A stretch of 64,000 bases of DNA from the NCBI RefSeq assembly GCF_009827455.1, contig NZ_WTYZ01000001.1, positions 1,311,001 to 1,375,000 on the forward strand, given 5' to 3'. This document shows positions 9,227-18,830 of the stretch, one piece after another; the stretch's first letter is position 1, and every line of letters starts with the position of its first letter. The stretch comes from Pontixanthobacter aestiaquae. GTDB taxonomy: Bacteria > Pseudomonadota > Alphaproteobacteria > Sphingomonadales > Sphingomonadaceae. The notes below the pieces were generated by a model. The model made no database searches, was not told where the DNA came from, and saw nothing but the letters and a program-made list of their open reading frames with translations. The translations under genes were made by a program, and so were the position numbers.

Positions 9227-12200
9227 TGGGCGAAGAAATGTCTGAAAGCGAAGCACCGGTGGCCAGGGCTTCGAAGCGGTCGCGGCTGTTCAAATGGATT
9301 GCGGGAATTTTACTCGGCCTGCTGCTGGTGATGGTTGCTGGAGTGGCATTCCTCAACAGCTCATTCGGCAAGCGCCTTATTTCTGACCAGATCGCGCAAG
9401 TTGCACCTGCATCTGGCTTGCGGTTTGATGTGGGCCGGATTGAAGGCGATATATTCGAAAATGCCATTCTCCACGATGTGGCGGTGTCCGATCAACACGG
9501 CGAATTCCTGACAATACCGGTGGTTGAACTCGATTGGCGGCCACTTAGCTGGGTCACAAGCGGGCTCGATATTCGTAATCTGACCGCGCGACGCGGGACG
9601 TTGCTGCGTATGCCGGAATTGCTTCCCGGTGATCCCGATGCGCCCATACTTCCCGATTTCGATATCCGCATCGACCGTTTCGAGATCGACAATCTGACGC
9701 TTGCACCCGGCGTGGTCGGCGATGACGCGCAGCGTGTCGATATGCTGGCCAAAGCAGATATTCGCGATGGCCGCGTGTTTGCTGAGATCGACGGCGATTT
9801 AGGCACCGAGGACAAGCTTTACGCGTTGATCGACGCTGAGCCCGATGGCGATAAATTCGATCTGAAATTCGATTACGACGCGCCGATTGGCGGTGTGCTG
9901 GCCGGAATGCTCGGTGCGGATGCCGGATATTCCGCAAAGCTGGTTGGTGACGGTACATGGAGCGACTGGACCGGCAATTTTGTGGCCCGGCGCGAGGAAG
10001 ATGCAGTTGCGGCTTTCCGGATCACCAATGCAAGCGGGCAATACCGCATTCTTGGTCAAGCCTATCCGTCGGACTTGGTCTCCGGCCTCACCGCTAGCGC
10101 CCTCGGAAGTGCTGTATCGTTTGATGCCAAGGGCACGCTGGTCGATAGCGTGCTCGATGGTTCGCTGCGTGTTGCAGCGCAGGCTTTTGCGGCGAATGGC
10201 GAAGGCGCGGTTGATCTCGCCGGGAACAGTTTTGATGTTTTCGAACTGTCGGCGCGGCTAACCGATCCTGGCCTTTTCGGCAGCGGTATGCGCGTCGAGG
10301 ACGGCGCTATAACGGCAACCGTGGACGGCGCGTTTCGTGATCTGGATATCGAGCACTTGCTGTCCGTCGGCTCGTTTCAGGCGGGCGACACCCGTATCGA
10401 GGATATCCGCCAGCAAGGAATTGTAACCTATGACGGTGCACGCTGGACGCTTCCGCTGAACGCTAATATTGGCCGGATTGAGACGGGGAATGCGCTCGCC
10501 GATCCGCGTCTTGTTGGCGGCACGATTGGCGGGACGGTGATCTATACAGGACGGCAGGTCTTGTCGGATAATCTGGCGATTGCTTTTCCCGATGCCAACG
10601 CTCGTCTCTCGCTATTGGGAGACACTTTGGCTGGCACATATGCCCTGCGCGGTCCTGTGACGGCGAATGGACTGCCGCTCGACAATGTTGGAATATTGAA
10701 TGGTAGGGCTGATATCGATTTCCTGATCGGCAGCACTGCACCGTGGGTGCTGCGTGCCGATTTCGACGGCCGGATACCCCGCGTCACCAATGACACGCTG
10801 GCGAATTTGGCTGGTCCCGTCATCCGCTTGAGCGGCGGAATTTCGCTGGGCTCGGCTACGCCAATCGACTTTCGCAACGTGCGCCTTTCAGCCGAAAAAT
10901 TATCGCTCATTATGGATGGGAGAGTTCGCGAGGGCAGCACCAGTATCGCGGGCAGCGGGACGCATCAGGCTTATGGCGATTTCACCGTTGAAGCTGCCTT
11001 CGCGGATACTGGCCCAACCGCGACTTTGGTGTTTGCAAGCCCGCTCCCAGCAGCCGGTCTCGAAGATGTCCGTGTGGCAATTGCGCCCAGCGAAGAGGGC
11101 TTCGATATCTCGACCGATGGTCAATCGCTGCTCGGCGCCTTTAGCGGGGAAATAGGCCTGGTCTCTCCGGCCATCGGTCCCACACAATTGGCTATTCGCG
11201 AGTTGAACATCTGGAAGACGGCGGTTGAAGGCAATTTGACGCTGGCGGATGGCGGCGCGGATGGGCGGCTTACGCTAAGTGGTGGCGGTCTGGAGGGACG
11301 GATCGGCTTGGCGACGCGCGACGGGGGCCAAGGTTTCGCGTTCGATATCGATGCCAACCGCGCGCAATTTGGCGGCGACACGCCGATTTCGATTGCCAGC
11401 GCCGATCTGGAAGGCCGTGGCTATCTGAAAGAAGGCAACTCGACGATTGAAGCCTCTGCAGTTGGTCAGGGCTTTAGCTATGGCACATTGTTCATCGGAC
11501 GTATGGCAGCGAGCGCCGAACTCGAGAATGGCAGCGGAGTTGCCACGGCGTCGATTGCTGGACGGCGGGGGAGCCGGTTTAATGTACAGCTCAACGCTGG
11601 GATTGAGCCAGAGCGTATCGCCATAGCCGGGCGTGGAGACTTCGCGGGCAAGCGTATCGCCATGCCGCGCCGTGCAGTGCTGTCGAAGCAAAGGGATGGC
11701 GGCTGGCAACTCGCCAGAACGCAAATTACCTATGGCGGCGGCGGGTTGATTGCATCGGGCGAATTCGGCGGCGGAATGACAGCCGTCGATCTGGCGCTGC
11801 AAGACATGCCGCTTTCGCTGGTTGATCTGGCGATCGCCGATATGGGGTTGGGTGGGACAATCTCCGGCCTGGTGGATTTCCGTGCTAAGGCTGGTGGGGT
11901 GCCAACAGGTAGTGCCCGTGTGCAAGTCGATAATCTGACACGGTCTGGTCTGGTCCTGTCTTCCAAGCCGATTGACTTGGCGTTGGTTTCAAATCTGTCT
12001 GCGAGTGAATTGGAACTGCGTGCGGTGGCTGATGAAGGCAACACGCGTCGCGGCCGAATTCAAGCGCGGATCGGCGGATTGGCACAATCGGGCGGTCTGG
12101 TGTCACGGCTGCGGCGCGGAAACCTGTTTGGCCAATTGCGCTATAATGGGCCAGCGGAGTCCGTATGGCGTCTGGCAGCGATCGAAGCCTTCGATCTGAC

Positions 12201-13407
12201 CGGTCCGCTGTCTGCGACCGCCAATGTCACAGGTACGCTCGCAGATCCGCTTGTGCGTGGCTCTATACGGAGCGATGATCTGCGTGTGCAAAGCGCGCTC
12301 TCCGGGACGGACATTCGCAATATGTCGGTACGCGGCAGTTTTTCCGGCTCGCGTCTCCGTCTGTCACGTTTCTCCGGCGAGACCGACAATGGCGGTAGCG
12401 TGTCGGGCAGCGGCACGATTGATCTGGTCGATCTGGGCGAACGCGGCCCGGCGCTGGATATCAAGGTTGCGGCGAAGAATGCACGCTTGCTCAACGCCAA
12501 TGGTATCGACGCCACGATTACCGGTCCGTTACGGCTGATATCGAACGGCATCGGCGGCACCATAGCCGGCCGGGTAAAGGTCGACAGGGCGGCGTGGGCA
12601 TTGGGTAGCGCTGCAGAGCAAGCTGGCCTGCCGCAGATCAACACACGCGAGATCAACATTCCCGCCGATATCGCCCCCGCCAGAGCGCGATACCGCCCAT
12701 GGCGCTATTTGATTGACGCCAAAGCGGACAGCCGTGTCGATGTCGACGGGCTCGGTCTCGACAGCGAATGGAGCGCGGACATCCGCCTGCGCGGCACTAC
12801 CGATGATCCCCGCATGGGCGGCGCGGCGCGGGTTGTGCGCGGCTTTTATAGTTTTGCCGGAACCCGCTTCGAACTCACACGCGGACGGATCGACTTTAAC
12901 GAGAACGAACCGATCGATCCGCGCCTCGACATCGTCGCCGAAACGGACCGTACCGGGCTGAGCGTGGAAGTCAGGGTGCGGGGCAATGCGCTGACACCAG
13001 AAATCACATTCAGCTCGACCCCTGCATTGCCCGAGGAAGAGATCCTTTCCCGCTTGCTGTTTGGCGGCTCTATTACCGAACTTTCTGCAACGGACGCACT
13101 GCAACTGGGCACCGCGCTGGCCAGTCTGCGCGGCGGGGCGGGGCTTGATCCGATCAATGCGCTGCGCACGGCCATCGGGCTCGACCGCCTTCGCATTGTC
13201 AGTGCCGATCCGGCGTTGAACAGAGGTACAGGCATCGCGATCGGCAAGAATATCGGGCGGCGTTTTTATGTCGAACTGATCACCGACGGGCGCGGATACA
13301 GCGCGACCGAGGCCGAGTTCAGGATCACCAGTTGGCTATCGCTACTGGCCAGTGTCTCAACCATTGGGCGCGAGAGCGTGGTCGCCGAAATCAGCCGCGA
13401 TTATTGA
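9226..13407 (+). CDS. tamB: Translocation and assembly module protein TamB (AsmA-like)
   Basis: 1393 residues. An N-terminal membrane anchor (about residues 25-45) is followed by a very long repetitive beta-helical body typical of AsmA-like bridge proteins. The C-terminal TamB domain covers roughly the last 350 residues and ends in the family motifs LPEEEILSRLLFGGSI and VELITDGRGYS. It spans the periplasm and docks on TamA. The last seven bases overlap the convergent holin-like gene. Confidence 0.93.
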   Translation: MGEEMSESEAPVARASKRSRLFKWIAGILLGLLLVMVAGVAFLNSSFGKRLISDQIAQVAPASGLRFDVGRIEGDIFENAILHDVAVSDQHGEFLTIPVVELDWRPLSWVTSGLDIRNLTARRGTLLRMPELLPGDPDAPILPDFDIRIDRFEIDNLTLAPGVVGDDAQRVDMLAKADIRDGRVFAEIDGDLGTEDKLYALIDAEPDGDKFDLKFDYDAPIGGVLAGMLGADAGYSAKLVGDGTWSDWTGNFVARREEDAVAAFRITNASGQYRILGQAYPSDLVSGLTASALGSAVSFDAKGTLVDSVLDGSLRVAAQAFAANGEGAVDLAGNSFDVFELSARLTDPGLFGSGMRVEDGAITATVDGAFRDLDIEHLLSVGSFQAGDTRIEDIRQQGIVTYDGARWTLPLNANIGRIETGNALADPRLVGGTIGGTVIYTGRQVLSDNLAIAFPDANARLSLLGDTLAGTYALRGPVTANGLPLDNVGILNGRADIDFLIGSTAPWVLRADFDGRIPRVTNDTLANLAGPVIRLSGGISLGSATPIDFRNVRLSAEKLSLIMDGRVREGSTSIAGSGTHQAYGDFTVEAAFADTGPTATLVFASPLPAAGLEDVRVAIAPSEEGFDISTDGQSLLGAFSGEIGLVSPAIGPTQLAIRELNIWKTAVEGNLTLADGGADGRLTLSGGGLEGRIGLATRDGGQGFAFDIDANRAQFGGDTPISIASADLEGRGYLKEGNSTIEASAVGQGFSYGTLFIGRMAASAELENGSGVATASIAGRRGSRFNVQLNAGIEPERIAIAGRGDFAGKRIAMPRRAVLSKQRDGGWQLARTQITYGGGGLIASGEFGGGMTAVDLALQDMPLSLVDLAIADMGLGGTISGLVDFRAKAGGVPTGSARVQVDNLTRSGLVLSSKPIDLALVSNLSASELELRAVADEGNTRRGRIQARIGGLAQSGGLVSRLRRGNLFGQLRYNGPAESVWRLAAIEAFDLTGPLSATANVTGTLADPLVRGSIRSDDLRVQSALSGTDIRNMSVRGSFSGSRLRLSRFSGETDNGGSVSGSGTIDLVDLGERGPALDIKVAAKNARLLNANGIDATITGPLRLISNGIGGTIAGRVKVDRAAWALGSAAEQAGLPQINTREINIPADIAPARARYRPWRYLIDAKADSRVDVDGLGLDSEWSADIRLRGTTDDPRMGGAARVVRGFYSFAGTRFELTRGRIDFNENEPIDPRLDIVAETDRTGLSVEVRVRGNALTPEITFSSTPALPEEEILSRLLFGGSITELSATDALQLGTALASLRGGAGLDPINALRTAIGLDRLRIVSADPALNRGTGIAIGKNIGRRFYVELITDGRGYSATEAEFRITSWLSLLASVSTIGRESVVAEISRDY

Positions 13408-13784
13408 CCGCTGCGGGCCTCCAACGCGTCGAGGCGTTGGTCGTGCTCTTGGTCCTTCAGCCGCGATTGCTCGGAATATAGATCCTGCCCGTCCATCCAC
13501 CCGCCGCGCTGGGTCAGCTCGTTCTGCATGTTTTGCGAGGCCACAACCAGCATCGTTATGTTCTCGGTCAACTTATCGATCTTCTCGCTATTCGTGTTCG
13601 CGGTGGAGGCGGCCTGCGAGATTTGCAACATAATGAACGAAAAGCCGCCAATGATAAGAAAGCTGAAAGCGGCGATACCTAGCTTGACCCACAAATCGGC
13701 CTGAACTTTCGCGCTTAGCCCGACGCGCTCCGGTTTCAGCGCGTCGAGTATTGCCGCTGCATCGGGTGAAAGCGGAGCGTTCAT
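13401..13784 (-). CDS. Small single-span membrane protein, holin- or spanin-like
   Basis: 127 residues. A short cytoplasmic N terminus, one membrane segment (about residues 34-55) and a polar, Gln/Asp/Lys-rich coiled coil to the end (SEKIDKLTEN, then RLKDQEHDQRLDALEARS). Its start overlaps the stop of the upstream endolysin gene by four bases (ATGA), so the two are coupled. Holin or spanin function is inferred only from this pairing and the topology. I do not recognise a named family. Confidence 0.6.
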   Translation of the reverse strand: MNAPLSPDAAAILDALKPERVGLSAKVQADLWVKLGIAAFSFLIIGGFSFIMLQISQAASTANTNSEKIDKLTENITMLVVASQNMQNELTQRGGWMDGQDLYSEQSRLKDQEHDQRLDALEARSGQ

Positions 13785-14422
13785 GCAGCATTTCCGTAAA
13801 GCTTGGCCTCTGCCTTGCGGCGTCGTGTCAGCCCTCTCATCACACGGCCGCCTGCGCGGTTCCAGCGGGCAAATTCGTGCAAGGCTGCGGCATATTCACC
13901 CGCTTTGTGGCACTTGGTTAAAGTTGCGCGTGCAATCGCACCGGTGTTGTAGTGGAAGCTGACCAGCGCATCGAACTGGTTTTGTGTTGTCGGCGCACCG
14001 TCCAGTGCCCGCGCAACGTCACCGGCATAGCGGACCAGATCGCGCTCCAACCGTTCATCGCATTCTTCTCGTGTCCACACGGTGCCGGGGCCTATGCGGC
14101 CCTGTCCCTCTAGTCCTGGGCCAGTCGCGCCCCAACCGATGGTCCACGGATCGCCGCCGGTTCCGGGATCGGGATAGGCTTCCACCATCCCGTCACCGCG
14201 CAGCCGCGCGCAGCCCTCAAATAGCTTGATGAGCGCGATGCCGCGCTCGCCAATCCTACAGGATGGAACACATGGAACAGGGTCCTGATCGGAAATCTCC
14301 GCCTCGCCCGCTGCTTGGTCCACTGCTCGATCGAGCAGATCGACCTCGCTCTGTTTAAAGCCTCTGCCAAGCATCTGGCGAACGGCGCTAAAGATGGGGG
14401 TGCGGTCGAGTGTTTGTGACAT
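13781..14422 (-). CDS. Phage-type lysozyme/endolysin, glycoside hydrolase family 24
   Basis: 213 residues from ATG 14422, which has an AGAGG site upstream. A TTG at 14458 would add 12 residues. After an N-terminal extension (residues 1-55) the GH24 core shows the catalytic Glu in FEG (Glu69), Asp in YPDPG (Asp85) and Thr in WTIGWG (Thr94), then the family helix motif NQFDALVSFHYNTGA. It would cleave the MurNAc-GlcNAc bond of peptidoglycan. No other phage genes lie nearby, so it is a stand-alone or domesticated lysis gene. Confidence 0.88.
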   Translation of the reverse strand: MSQTLDRTPIFSAVRQMLGRGFKQSEVDLLDRAVDQAAGEAEISDQDPVPCVPSCRIGERGIALIKLFEGCARLRGDGMVEAYPDPGTGGDPWTIGWGATGPGLEGQGRIGPGTVWTREECDERLERDLVRYAGDVARALDGAPTTQNQFDALVSFHYNTGAIARATLTKCHKAGEYAAALHEFARWNRAGGRVMRGLTRRRKAEAKLYGNAA

Positions 14423-14492
14423 TGCTTGCCTCTTCGATTCGGGAATGAGACCGGACAATTAGTCAGGAAAACGCCGAGTAGGAAAATGGTTT

Positions 14493-15320
14493 ATGAGGCC
14501 ATACGCAACCGCAGCGTTTGTCTTCATTGACCAATGGCGCATCGCTCGGCACACATCGACCATGCCTTTCTTCACGCCTAAGCCACCGATTACCAAGGAT
14601 GAATTCGACTGGTTGATCGCCTGCTTTGCATGGCTGCGGGCAGTGTTGGATGATCGCGGAATTACACCTGAATTCGTTTTGCCAGGGCATCCGATGTTGG
14701 CAGAGTCGAGGACTGCCAATGAGCTTTTCGAGGCGGTCAAAGTTCTCGCGGGAATGGAGCAGTGGCCGTGCCGGCTTGAGAAAGTCGCCGATGATTTCGA
14801 TCCGGGCGATATCCGTATCCAACCGGAAGGGAGCAGCGCGTGCGGGACATTTTCGGTCGAAGGTGGTGAGGCCGTAATCCGGTACAGCGACAGCATGCTG
14901 CAGAAGCCCGATGCCCTGACGGCCACTTTCGCGCATGAGTTATGTCATTATCTTCTGTGCAATGCCGGTGATCCACCAGGAGGGCCGGATCTGATGGAGC
15001 ATTCCACCGATTGCGCGGCTGCCTATATCGGTTTCGGGGTATTCCTTGCCAACGGTGCGCGTGAGTTTGCCCAGTTCAATGATGGCGAGTGGTCCGGCTG
15101 GCGGGCATCGACTACGGGCTATCTTTCGGAACAGGCTCGGGTGACAGCGACCGCACTCTTTGCCGACCTGCATGGCCATGATTTGTCCGCCGCACAGGCA
15201 GCCCTCAAACCCTATCTGCAAAAGGATTTGCGCAAAGCGGTGAAGGCCGTGCGGCACGCGCATCCCGATGTTTCGCAGTCGCTCGATCGCGTCGATCTGC
15301 TCGACTGGAATTACGGCTAG
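14493..15320 (+). CDS. Unknown protein with HExxH zinc-protease motif
   Basis: 275 residues. I do not recognise the family. It carries FAHELCHYLL (HELCH starting near residue 148), the helix-borne HExxH motif of zinc peptidases, followed about 20 residues later by MEHSTDCAAAYIGFG, where Glu or Asp could be the third metal ligand as in gluzincins. No signal peptide or membrane segment is seen. A second start at ATG 14562 is possible, but AGGAAA precedes 14493. It is divergent from the endolysin. Confidence 0.65.
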   Translation: MRPYATAAFVFIDQWRIARHTSTMPFFTPKPPITKDEFDWLIACFAWLRAVLDDRGITPEFVLPGHPMLAESRTANELFEAVKVLAGMEQWPCRLEKVADDFDPGDIRIQPEGSSACGTFSVEGGEAVIRYSDSMLQKPDALTATFAHELCHYLLCNAGDPPGGPDLMEHSTDCAAAYIGFGVFLANGAREFAQFNDGEWSGWRASTTGYLSEQARVTATALFADLHGHDLSAAQAALKPYLQKDLRKAVKAVRHAHPDVSQSLDRVDLLDWNYG

Positions 15321-15335
15321 TGCCGTGCGAGTTGT

Positions 15336-16271
15336 TTAGCGCATAACCAGAAATGTGGTGTAGGCGGCAAAAAGACACACCAACAGCCCGCCCTCTGCTC
15401 GCGCGACCTTCCATCCGGAACGGAGCTGGACAAGCATGAGCGCGGTCACACCGGCCATCACCCATATATCAAATCGGGCGATTTCGGCGGGTACCGATAG
15501 CGGATGGATCATCGCGGTCAGACCCAAAATTCCCAGCAGATTGTAGATATTCGAGCCTACGACATTGCCGATTGCCACATCCGGGTGGCGCTTCATTACC
15601 GCAACAAGGCAGGCGACCAGTTCTGGCAAGGATGTACCGATGGCAACGACCGTGAGGCCGATTACAGTCTCCGACACGCCTGCTGCCACCGCCAACACGG
15701 TTGCGCCTTCAACCAGCATTCCGGCGCCATACACTGCAGCTGCAAGGCCGCCGATGACCATGGCAAACGGCACTGTAATATTGGTGGTAGCGGGCGCGGC
15801 ATCTCCAGCTTCCTGCGCATGGCGTGTTTCCTCGGCATCGCCGCTGTCCTTTTCAGACCGATAGGCCCACACCAGATAGGCGCACAGGGCCAAAGCGAAT
15901 ATCACTCCAATCATCCAGCCGATTGTGCCGACCAAGACAGCCGCAACACACAGCATAGTCGCTCCGCCGAGCGCGACGGAATCGCGCAAGAAAGCCTGCC
16001 GGTTGACGGCTAGCGGCAGGATCAAAGCCGACACACCCAAAATCAGCAGGATATTGGCAATGTTTGATCCGATAATATTGCCCAATGCGATGCCCGGGGA
16101 GCCGGCCAAGGCTGCCTGCACGCTGGTTGCGAGCTCAGGCATAGACGTACCGAATCCGACAATCGTCAGGCCCGCCAGCATCGGCGATATCTTGAGCAGG
16201 CGGGACACCCCTAAAGCGCCCCGGACCAGCAGCTCTCCGCCAATCGCCAGAAGGATCAGACCCCCGATCAC
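15336..16271 (-). CDS. Calcium/sodium antiporter (CaCA family, YrbG-like)
   Basis: 311 residues and about ten membrane segments in two inverted halves. Each half carries the alpha-repeat signature: GFGTSMPELATS with GNIIGSNIANILL in the first, AIGTSLPELVAC with GNVVGSNIYNLLG in the second. The conserved Glu of each PEL motif coordinates the ion. It exchanges Na+ or H+ for Ca2+ across the inner membrane. A polar cytoplasmic loop splits the halves. The start overlaps the upstream small gene by four bases. Confidence 0.92.
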   Translation of the reverse strand: MIGGLILLAIGGELLVRGALGVSRLLKISPMLAGLTIVGFGTSMPELATSVQAALAGSPGIALGNIIGSNIANILLILGVSALILPLAVNRQAFLRDSVALGGATMLCVAAVLVGTIGWMIGVIFALALCAYLVWAYRSEKDSGDAEETRHAQEAGDAAPATTNITVPFAMVIGGLAAAVYGAGMLVEGATVLAVAAGVSETVIGLTVVAIGTSLPELVACLVAVMKRHPDVAIGNVVGSNIYNLLGILGLTAMIHPLSVPAEIARFDIWVMAGVTALMLVQLRSGWKVARAEGGLLVCLFAAYTTFLVMR

Positions 16272-16543
16272 CAGGACAGATGTGCTAATAGAAAATCTAC
16301 CATCAGGCTGACACAGGCAAGCGCAGTGGCAGCGCCGGTTGCCAAGGCGGCCTGAGCATTGAGAATCTGTGTGCGGTTGACCGCAGTCACCAGCCGGTTG
16401 AAATCGGCGTAATCCAGCGTTTCGTGTTTGCTGATCCGCCTAACTTTGCGTCTGCTGGCTCTCAGCCACAGGGCGCAGGCCAGCAAAGCAATACAGACTG
16501 TCAGCAAATCAAGTGCTGCTTCGAGATGCAATTCCATCCGCAC
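16268..16543 (-). CDS. Small two-span membrane protein, unknown
   Basis: 91 residues from GTG 16543; an ATG at 16537 is equally possible. Two hydrophobic segments (about 9-27 and 65-88) flank a basic loop. It overlaps the antiporter gene by four bases (ATGA) and precedes it, so the two are coupled and it may be an accessory subunit. No family recognised. Confidence 0.6.
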   Translation of the reverse strand: MRMELHLEAALDLLTVCIALLACALWLRASRRKVRRISKHETLDYADFNRLVTAVNRTQILNAQAALATGAATALACVSLMVDFLLAHLSW

Positions 16544-16680
16544 AAACCCAACCGGAAAACCGAGAATGTGCCTGCCGACATCGCAGATATACCGGTGTAT
16601 CTGCCAGAGGGGCCCGGAGGCTGTCGATCAATGTAATCGTGCGGATATATTCTACAAGAGGAAACGGTATTGAGTATGCA

Positions 16681-16714
16681 AAAAAGGCGCCCGGATTGCT
16701 CCGGACGCCTTTTC
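16681..16714 (-). terminator. Rho-independent terminator of glnA
   Basis: On the minus strand, AAAAGGCGTCCGG and CCGGGCGCCTTTT form a 13-base-pair stem (one G-U pair) with a six-base loop, followed by more T. It begins about 20 bases after the glnA stop. Confidence 0.9.
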
Positions 16715-16735
16715 TGTTGTCGTATGTGACGCGAA

Positions 16736-18145
16736 TTACGCGCTGTAATACATGTCGAATTCGACTGCTGCCGGAGTTGTTTCCAAGCGGCTGACTTCAT
16801 CCCATTTGAGTTCGGTATAAGCCATGATCTGGTCCTTACTGAATACGTCACCCTTGAGCAGGAAGTCATGATCGGCTTCGAGGGCCTCCAGCGCTTCACG
16901 CAGCGAACCGCAGACTGTCGGCACGTCGGCCAGTTCGGCTGGCGGCAGATCGTAGAGGTTCTTGTCCATCGCCTCGCCGGGATGAATCTTGTTCACGATG
17001 CCGTCGATGCCCGCCATCATCAGCGCGGCCGATGAGAGATACGGGTTGGCCATCGCATCGGGGAAACGGAACTCGACGCGCTTGGCTTTCTCGCCAGCAC
17101 CGTATGGAATGCGGCACGATGCCGAACGGTTACGGGCAGAGTAAGCGAGCAGCACTGGCGCTTCGAAGCCCGGAACCAGACGCTTGTAGCTGTTGGTGGT
17201 CGGGTTGGTGAAGGCGTTCAGGGCTTTCGCGTGTTTGATAACCCCGCCGATGTAATAAAGGCACGTGTCCGACAGACCGGCATAGCCATTGCCTGCGAAA
17301 GTGTTCTTGCCGTCGTTCCAGATCGACATGTGGGTGTGCATGCCGGAGCCGTTATCGTCCTTGATCGGCTTCGGCATGAAAGTCGCGGTTTTGCCATAGG
17401 CATGGGCAACCTGTTGCACGACATATTTATAAATCTGCATGTTATCGGCAGATTCGAGGAGCGTTGCGAAAGTCACGCCTAGTTCGTGCTGAGCGGCAGC
17501 AACTTCGTGGTGATGCTTGTCGCATGGCAGACCCATTTCGAGCATCGTAGCGACCATTTCGCTACGGATGTCGACGGCGCTATCGACTGGAGCAACGGGG
17601 AAATAACCACCCTTGGCGCGCGGACGGTGGGCCATATTGCCGCTGTCATACTCGCGGCCAGAGTTCGTTGGCAGCTCGACATCGTCGATCATGTAACCCG
17701 AACCGGCATAGCCGTCTTCAAAACGCACATCGTCGAACATGAAGAACTCGGCTTCGGTACCCACGAAGATCGTGTCACCGAGGCCAGCAGCTTTCACGTA
17801 ATCCTGCGCGCGCTTTGCGGTCGAGCGCGGATCGCGGGAGTAAAGTTCGCCGGTTGATGGCTCAACAATGTCGCAAAACAGGATCATCATCGGCGTTGCG
17901 CTGAACGGATCAATATAGTGACGGTCCAGATCGGGGCGCAGGATCATGTCGGATTCATTGATGACTTTCCAACCTTCGATCGATGAACCATCGAACATCA
18001 GGCCGTCTTCCAACTCGTCTTCGCCCAATACGGATGAAACGATGGTCAAGTGCTGCCACTTGCCCTTTGGATCAGTGAATCGAAGATCGACCCATTCGAT
18101 GTCTTTCTCTTCGATAACTTTGAGGATGTCTTTTGCGGTAGCCAT
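16736..18145 (-). CDS. glnA: Glutamine synthetase, type I
   Basis: 469 residues, the usual GSI-beta length. It makes glutamine from glutamate, ammonia and ATP as a dodecamer. The beta-grasp N domain begins near residue 15, the catalytic motifs [11 protein letters not shown] and GSGMHTHMS are present, and the adenylylation loop [10 protein letters not shown] carries Tyr398, so activity is probably turned off by GlnE. It follows glnB in the same direction with 81 bases between them and ends at a strong terminator. Confidence 0.97.
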   Translation of the reverse strand: MATAKDILKVIEEKDIEWVDLRFTDPKGKWQHLTIVSSVLGEDELEDGLMFDGSSIEGWKVINESDMILRPDLDRHYIDPFSATPMMILFCDIVEPSTGELYSRDPRSTAKRAQDYVKAAGLGDTIFVGTEAEFFMFDDVRFEDGYAGSGYMIDDVELPTNSGREYDSGNMAHRPRAKGGYFPVAPVDSAVDIRSEMVATMLEMGLPCDKHHHEVAAAQHELGVTFATLLESADNMQIYKYVVQQVAHAYGKTATFMPKPIKDDNGSGMHTHMSIWNDGKNTFAGNGYAGLSDTCLYYIGGVIKHAKALNAFTNPTTNSYKRLVPGFEAPVLLAYSARNRSASCRIPYGAGEKAKRVEFRFPDAMANPYLSSAALMMAGIDGIVNKIHPGEAMDKNLYDLPPAELADVPTVCGSLREALEALEADHDFLLKGDVFSKDQIMAYTELKWDEVSRLETTPAAVEFDMYYSA

Positions 18146-18226
18146 AATGTTCCCTTTGGCGGATTGAGTGGGAGGGCAGTGAAATTGTGGAGATGCGGCC
18201 CGCCCCGTGCGGCAGCATCCTGAAAC

Positions 18227-18625
<399 letters not shown>

Positions 18626-18639
18626 TCAGGCGGGCCGGT

Positions 18640-18657
18640 CCATCGGAATTCCGATGG
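18640..18657. promoter_or_regulatory. Perfect 18-base palindrome near the glnB transcription start
   Basis: CCATCGGAATTCCGATGG is a perfect palindrome. It lies just downstream of the predicted sigma-54 promoter for glnB, roughly where transcription should begin. It could be an operator or a 5' RNA hairpin. Confidence 0.5.
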
Positions 18658-18662
18658 AATAC

Positions 18663-18682
18663 TATCCAAGAACCGTGCCAGA
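18663..18682 (-). promoter_or_regulatory. Probable sigma-54 promoter of glnB-glnA
   Basis: On the minus strand the sequence reads CTGGCACG-GTTC-TTGGAT. The -24 element TGGCACG is perfect and the spacing to the -12 element is exact. The -12 element is TTGG instead of TTGC, one mismatch at a conserved base. The position, about 100 bases before glnB, and the known NtrC/sigma-54 control of glnBA in Proteobacteria support it. Confidence 0.55.
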
Positions 18683-18830
18683 ACCGGCTTGTTCCAAGAA
18701 TTTTGGGAGTAGGGCGTGCAACCCCATCAGAGTCCAGCACAATATCGCGAATTGCTATGCAGAAGAGGTTCAGTTGCGCTGCGTGAAAGCTACTGCTCTG
18801 CTCGTTTCAAGGGCAGTAAATGCCCAATAA

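Noticed and set aside
13401..15320. Whole prophage
   Set aside because: Only an endolysin and one small membrane protein look phage-like. No integrase, terminase, capsid or attachment repeats were seen.
18810..18825. GGGCA-N5-TGCCC hairpin as argC terminator
   Set aside because: The stem is only five pairs and no T-run follows on the minus strand.
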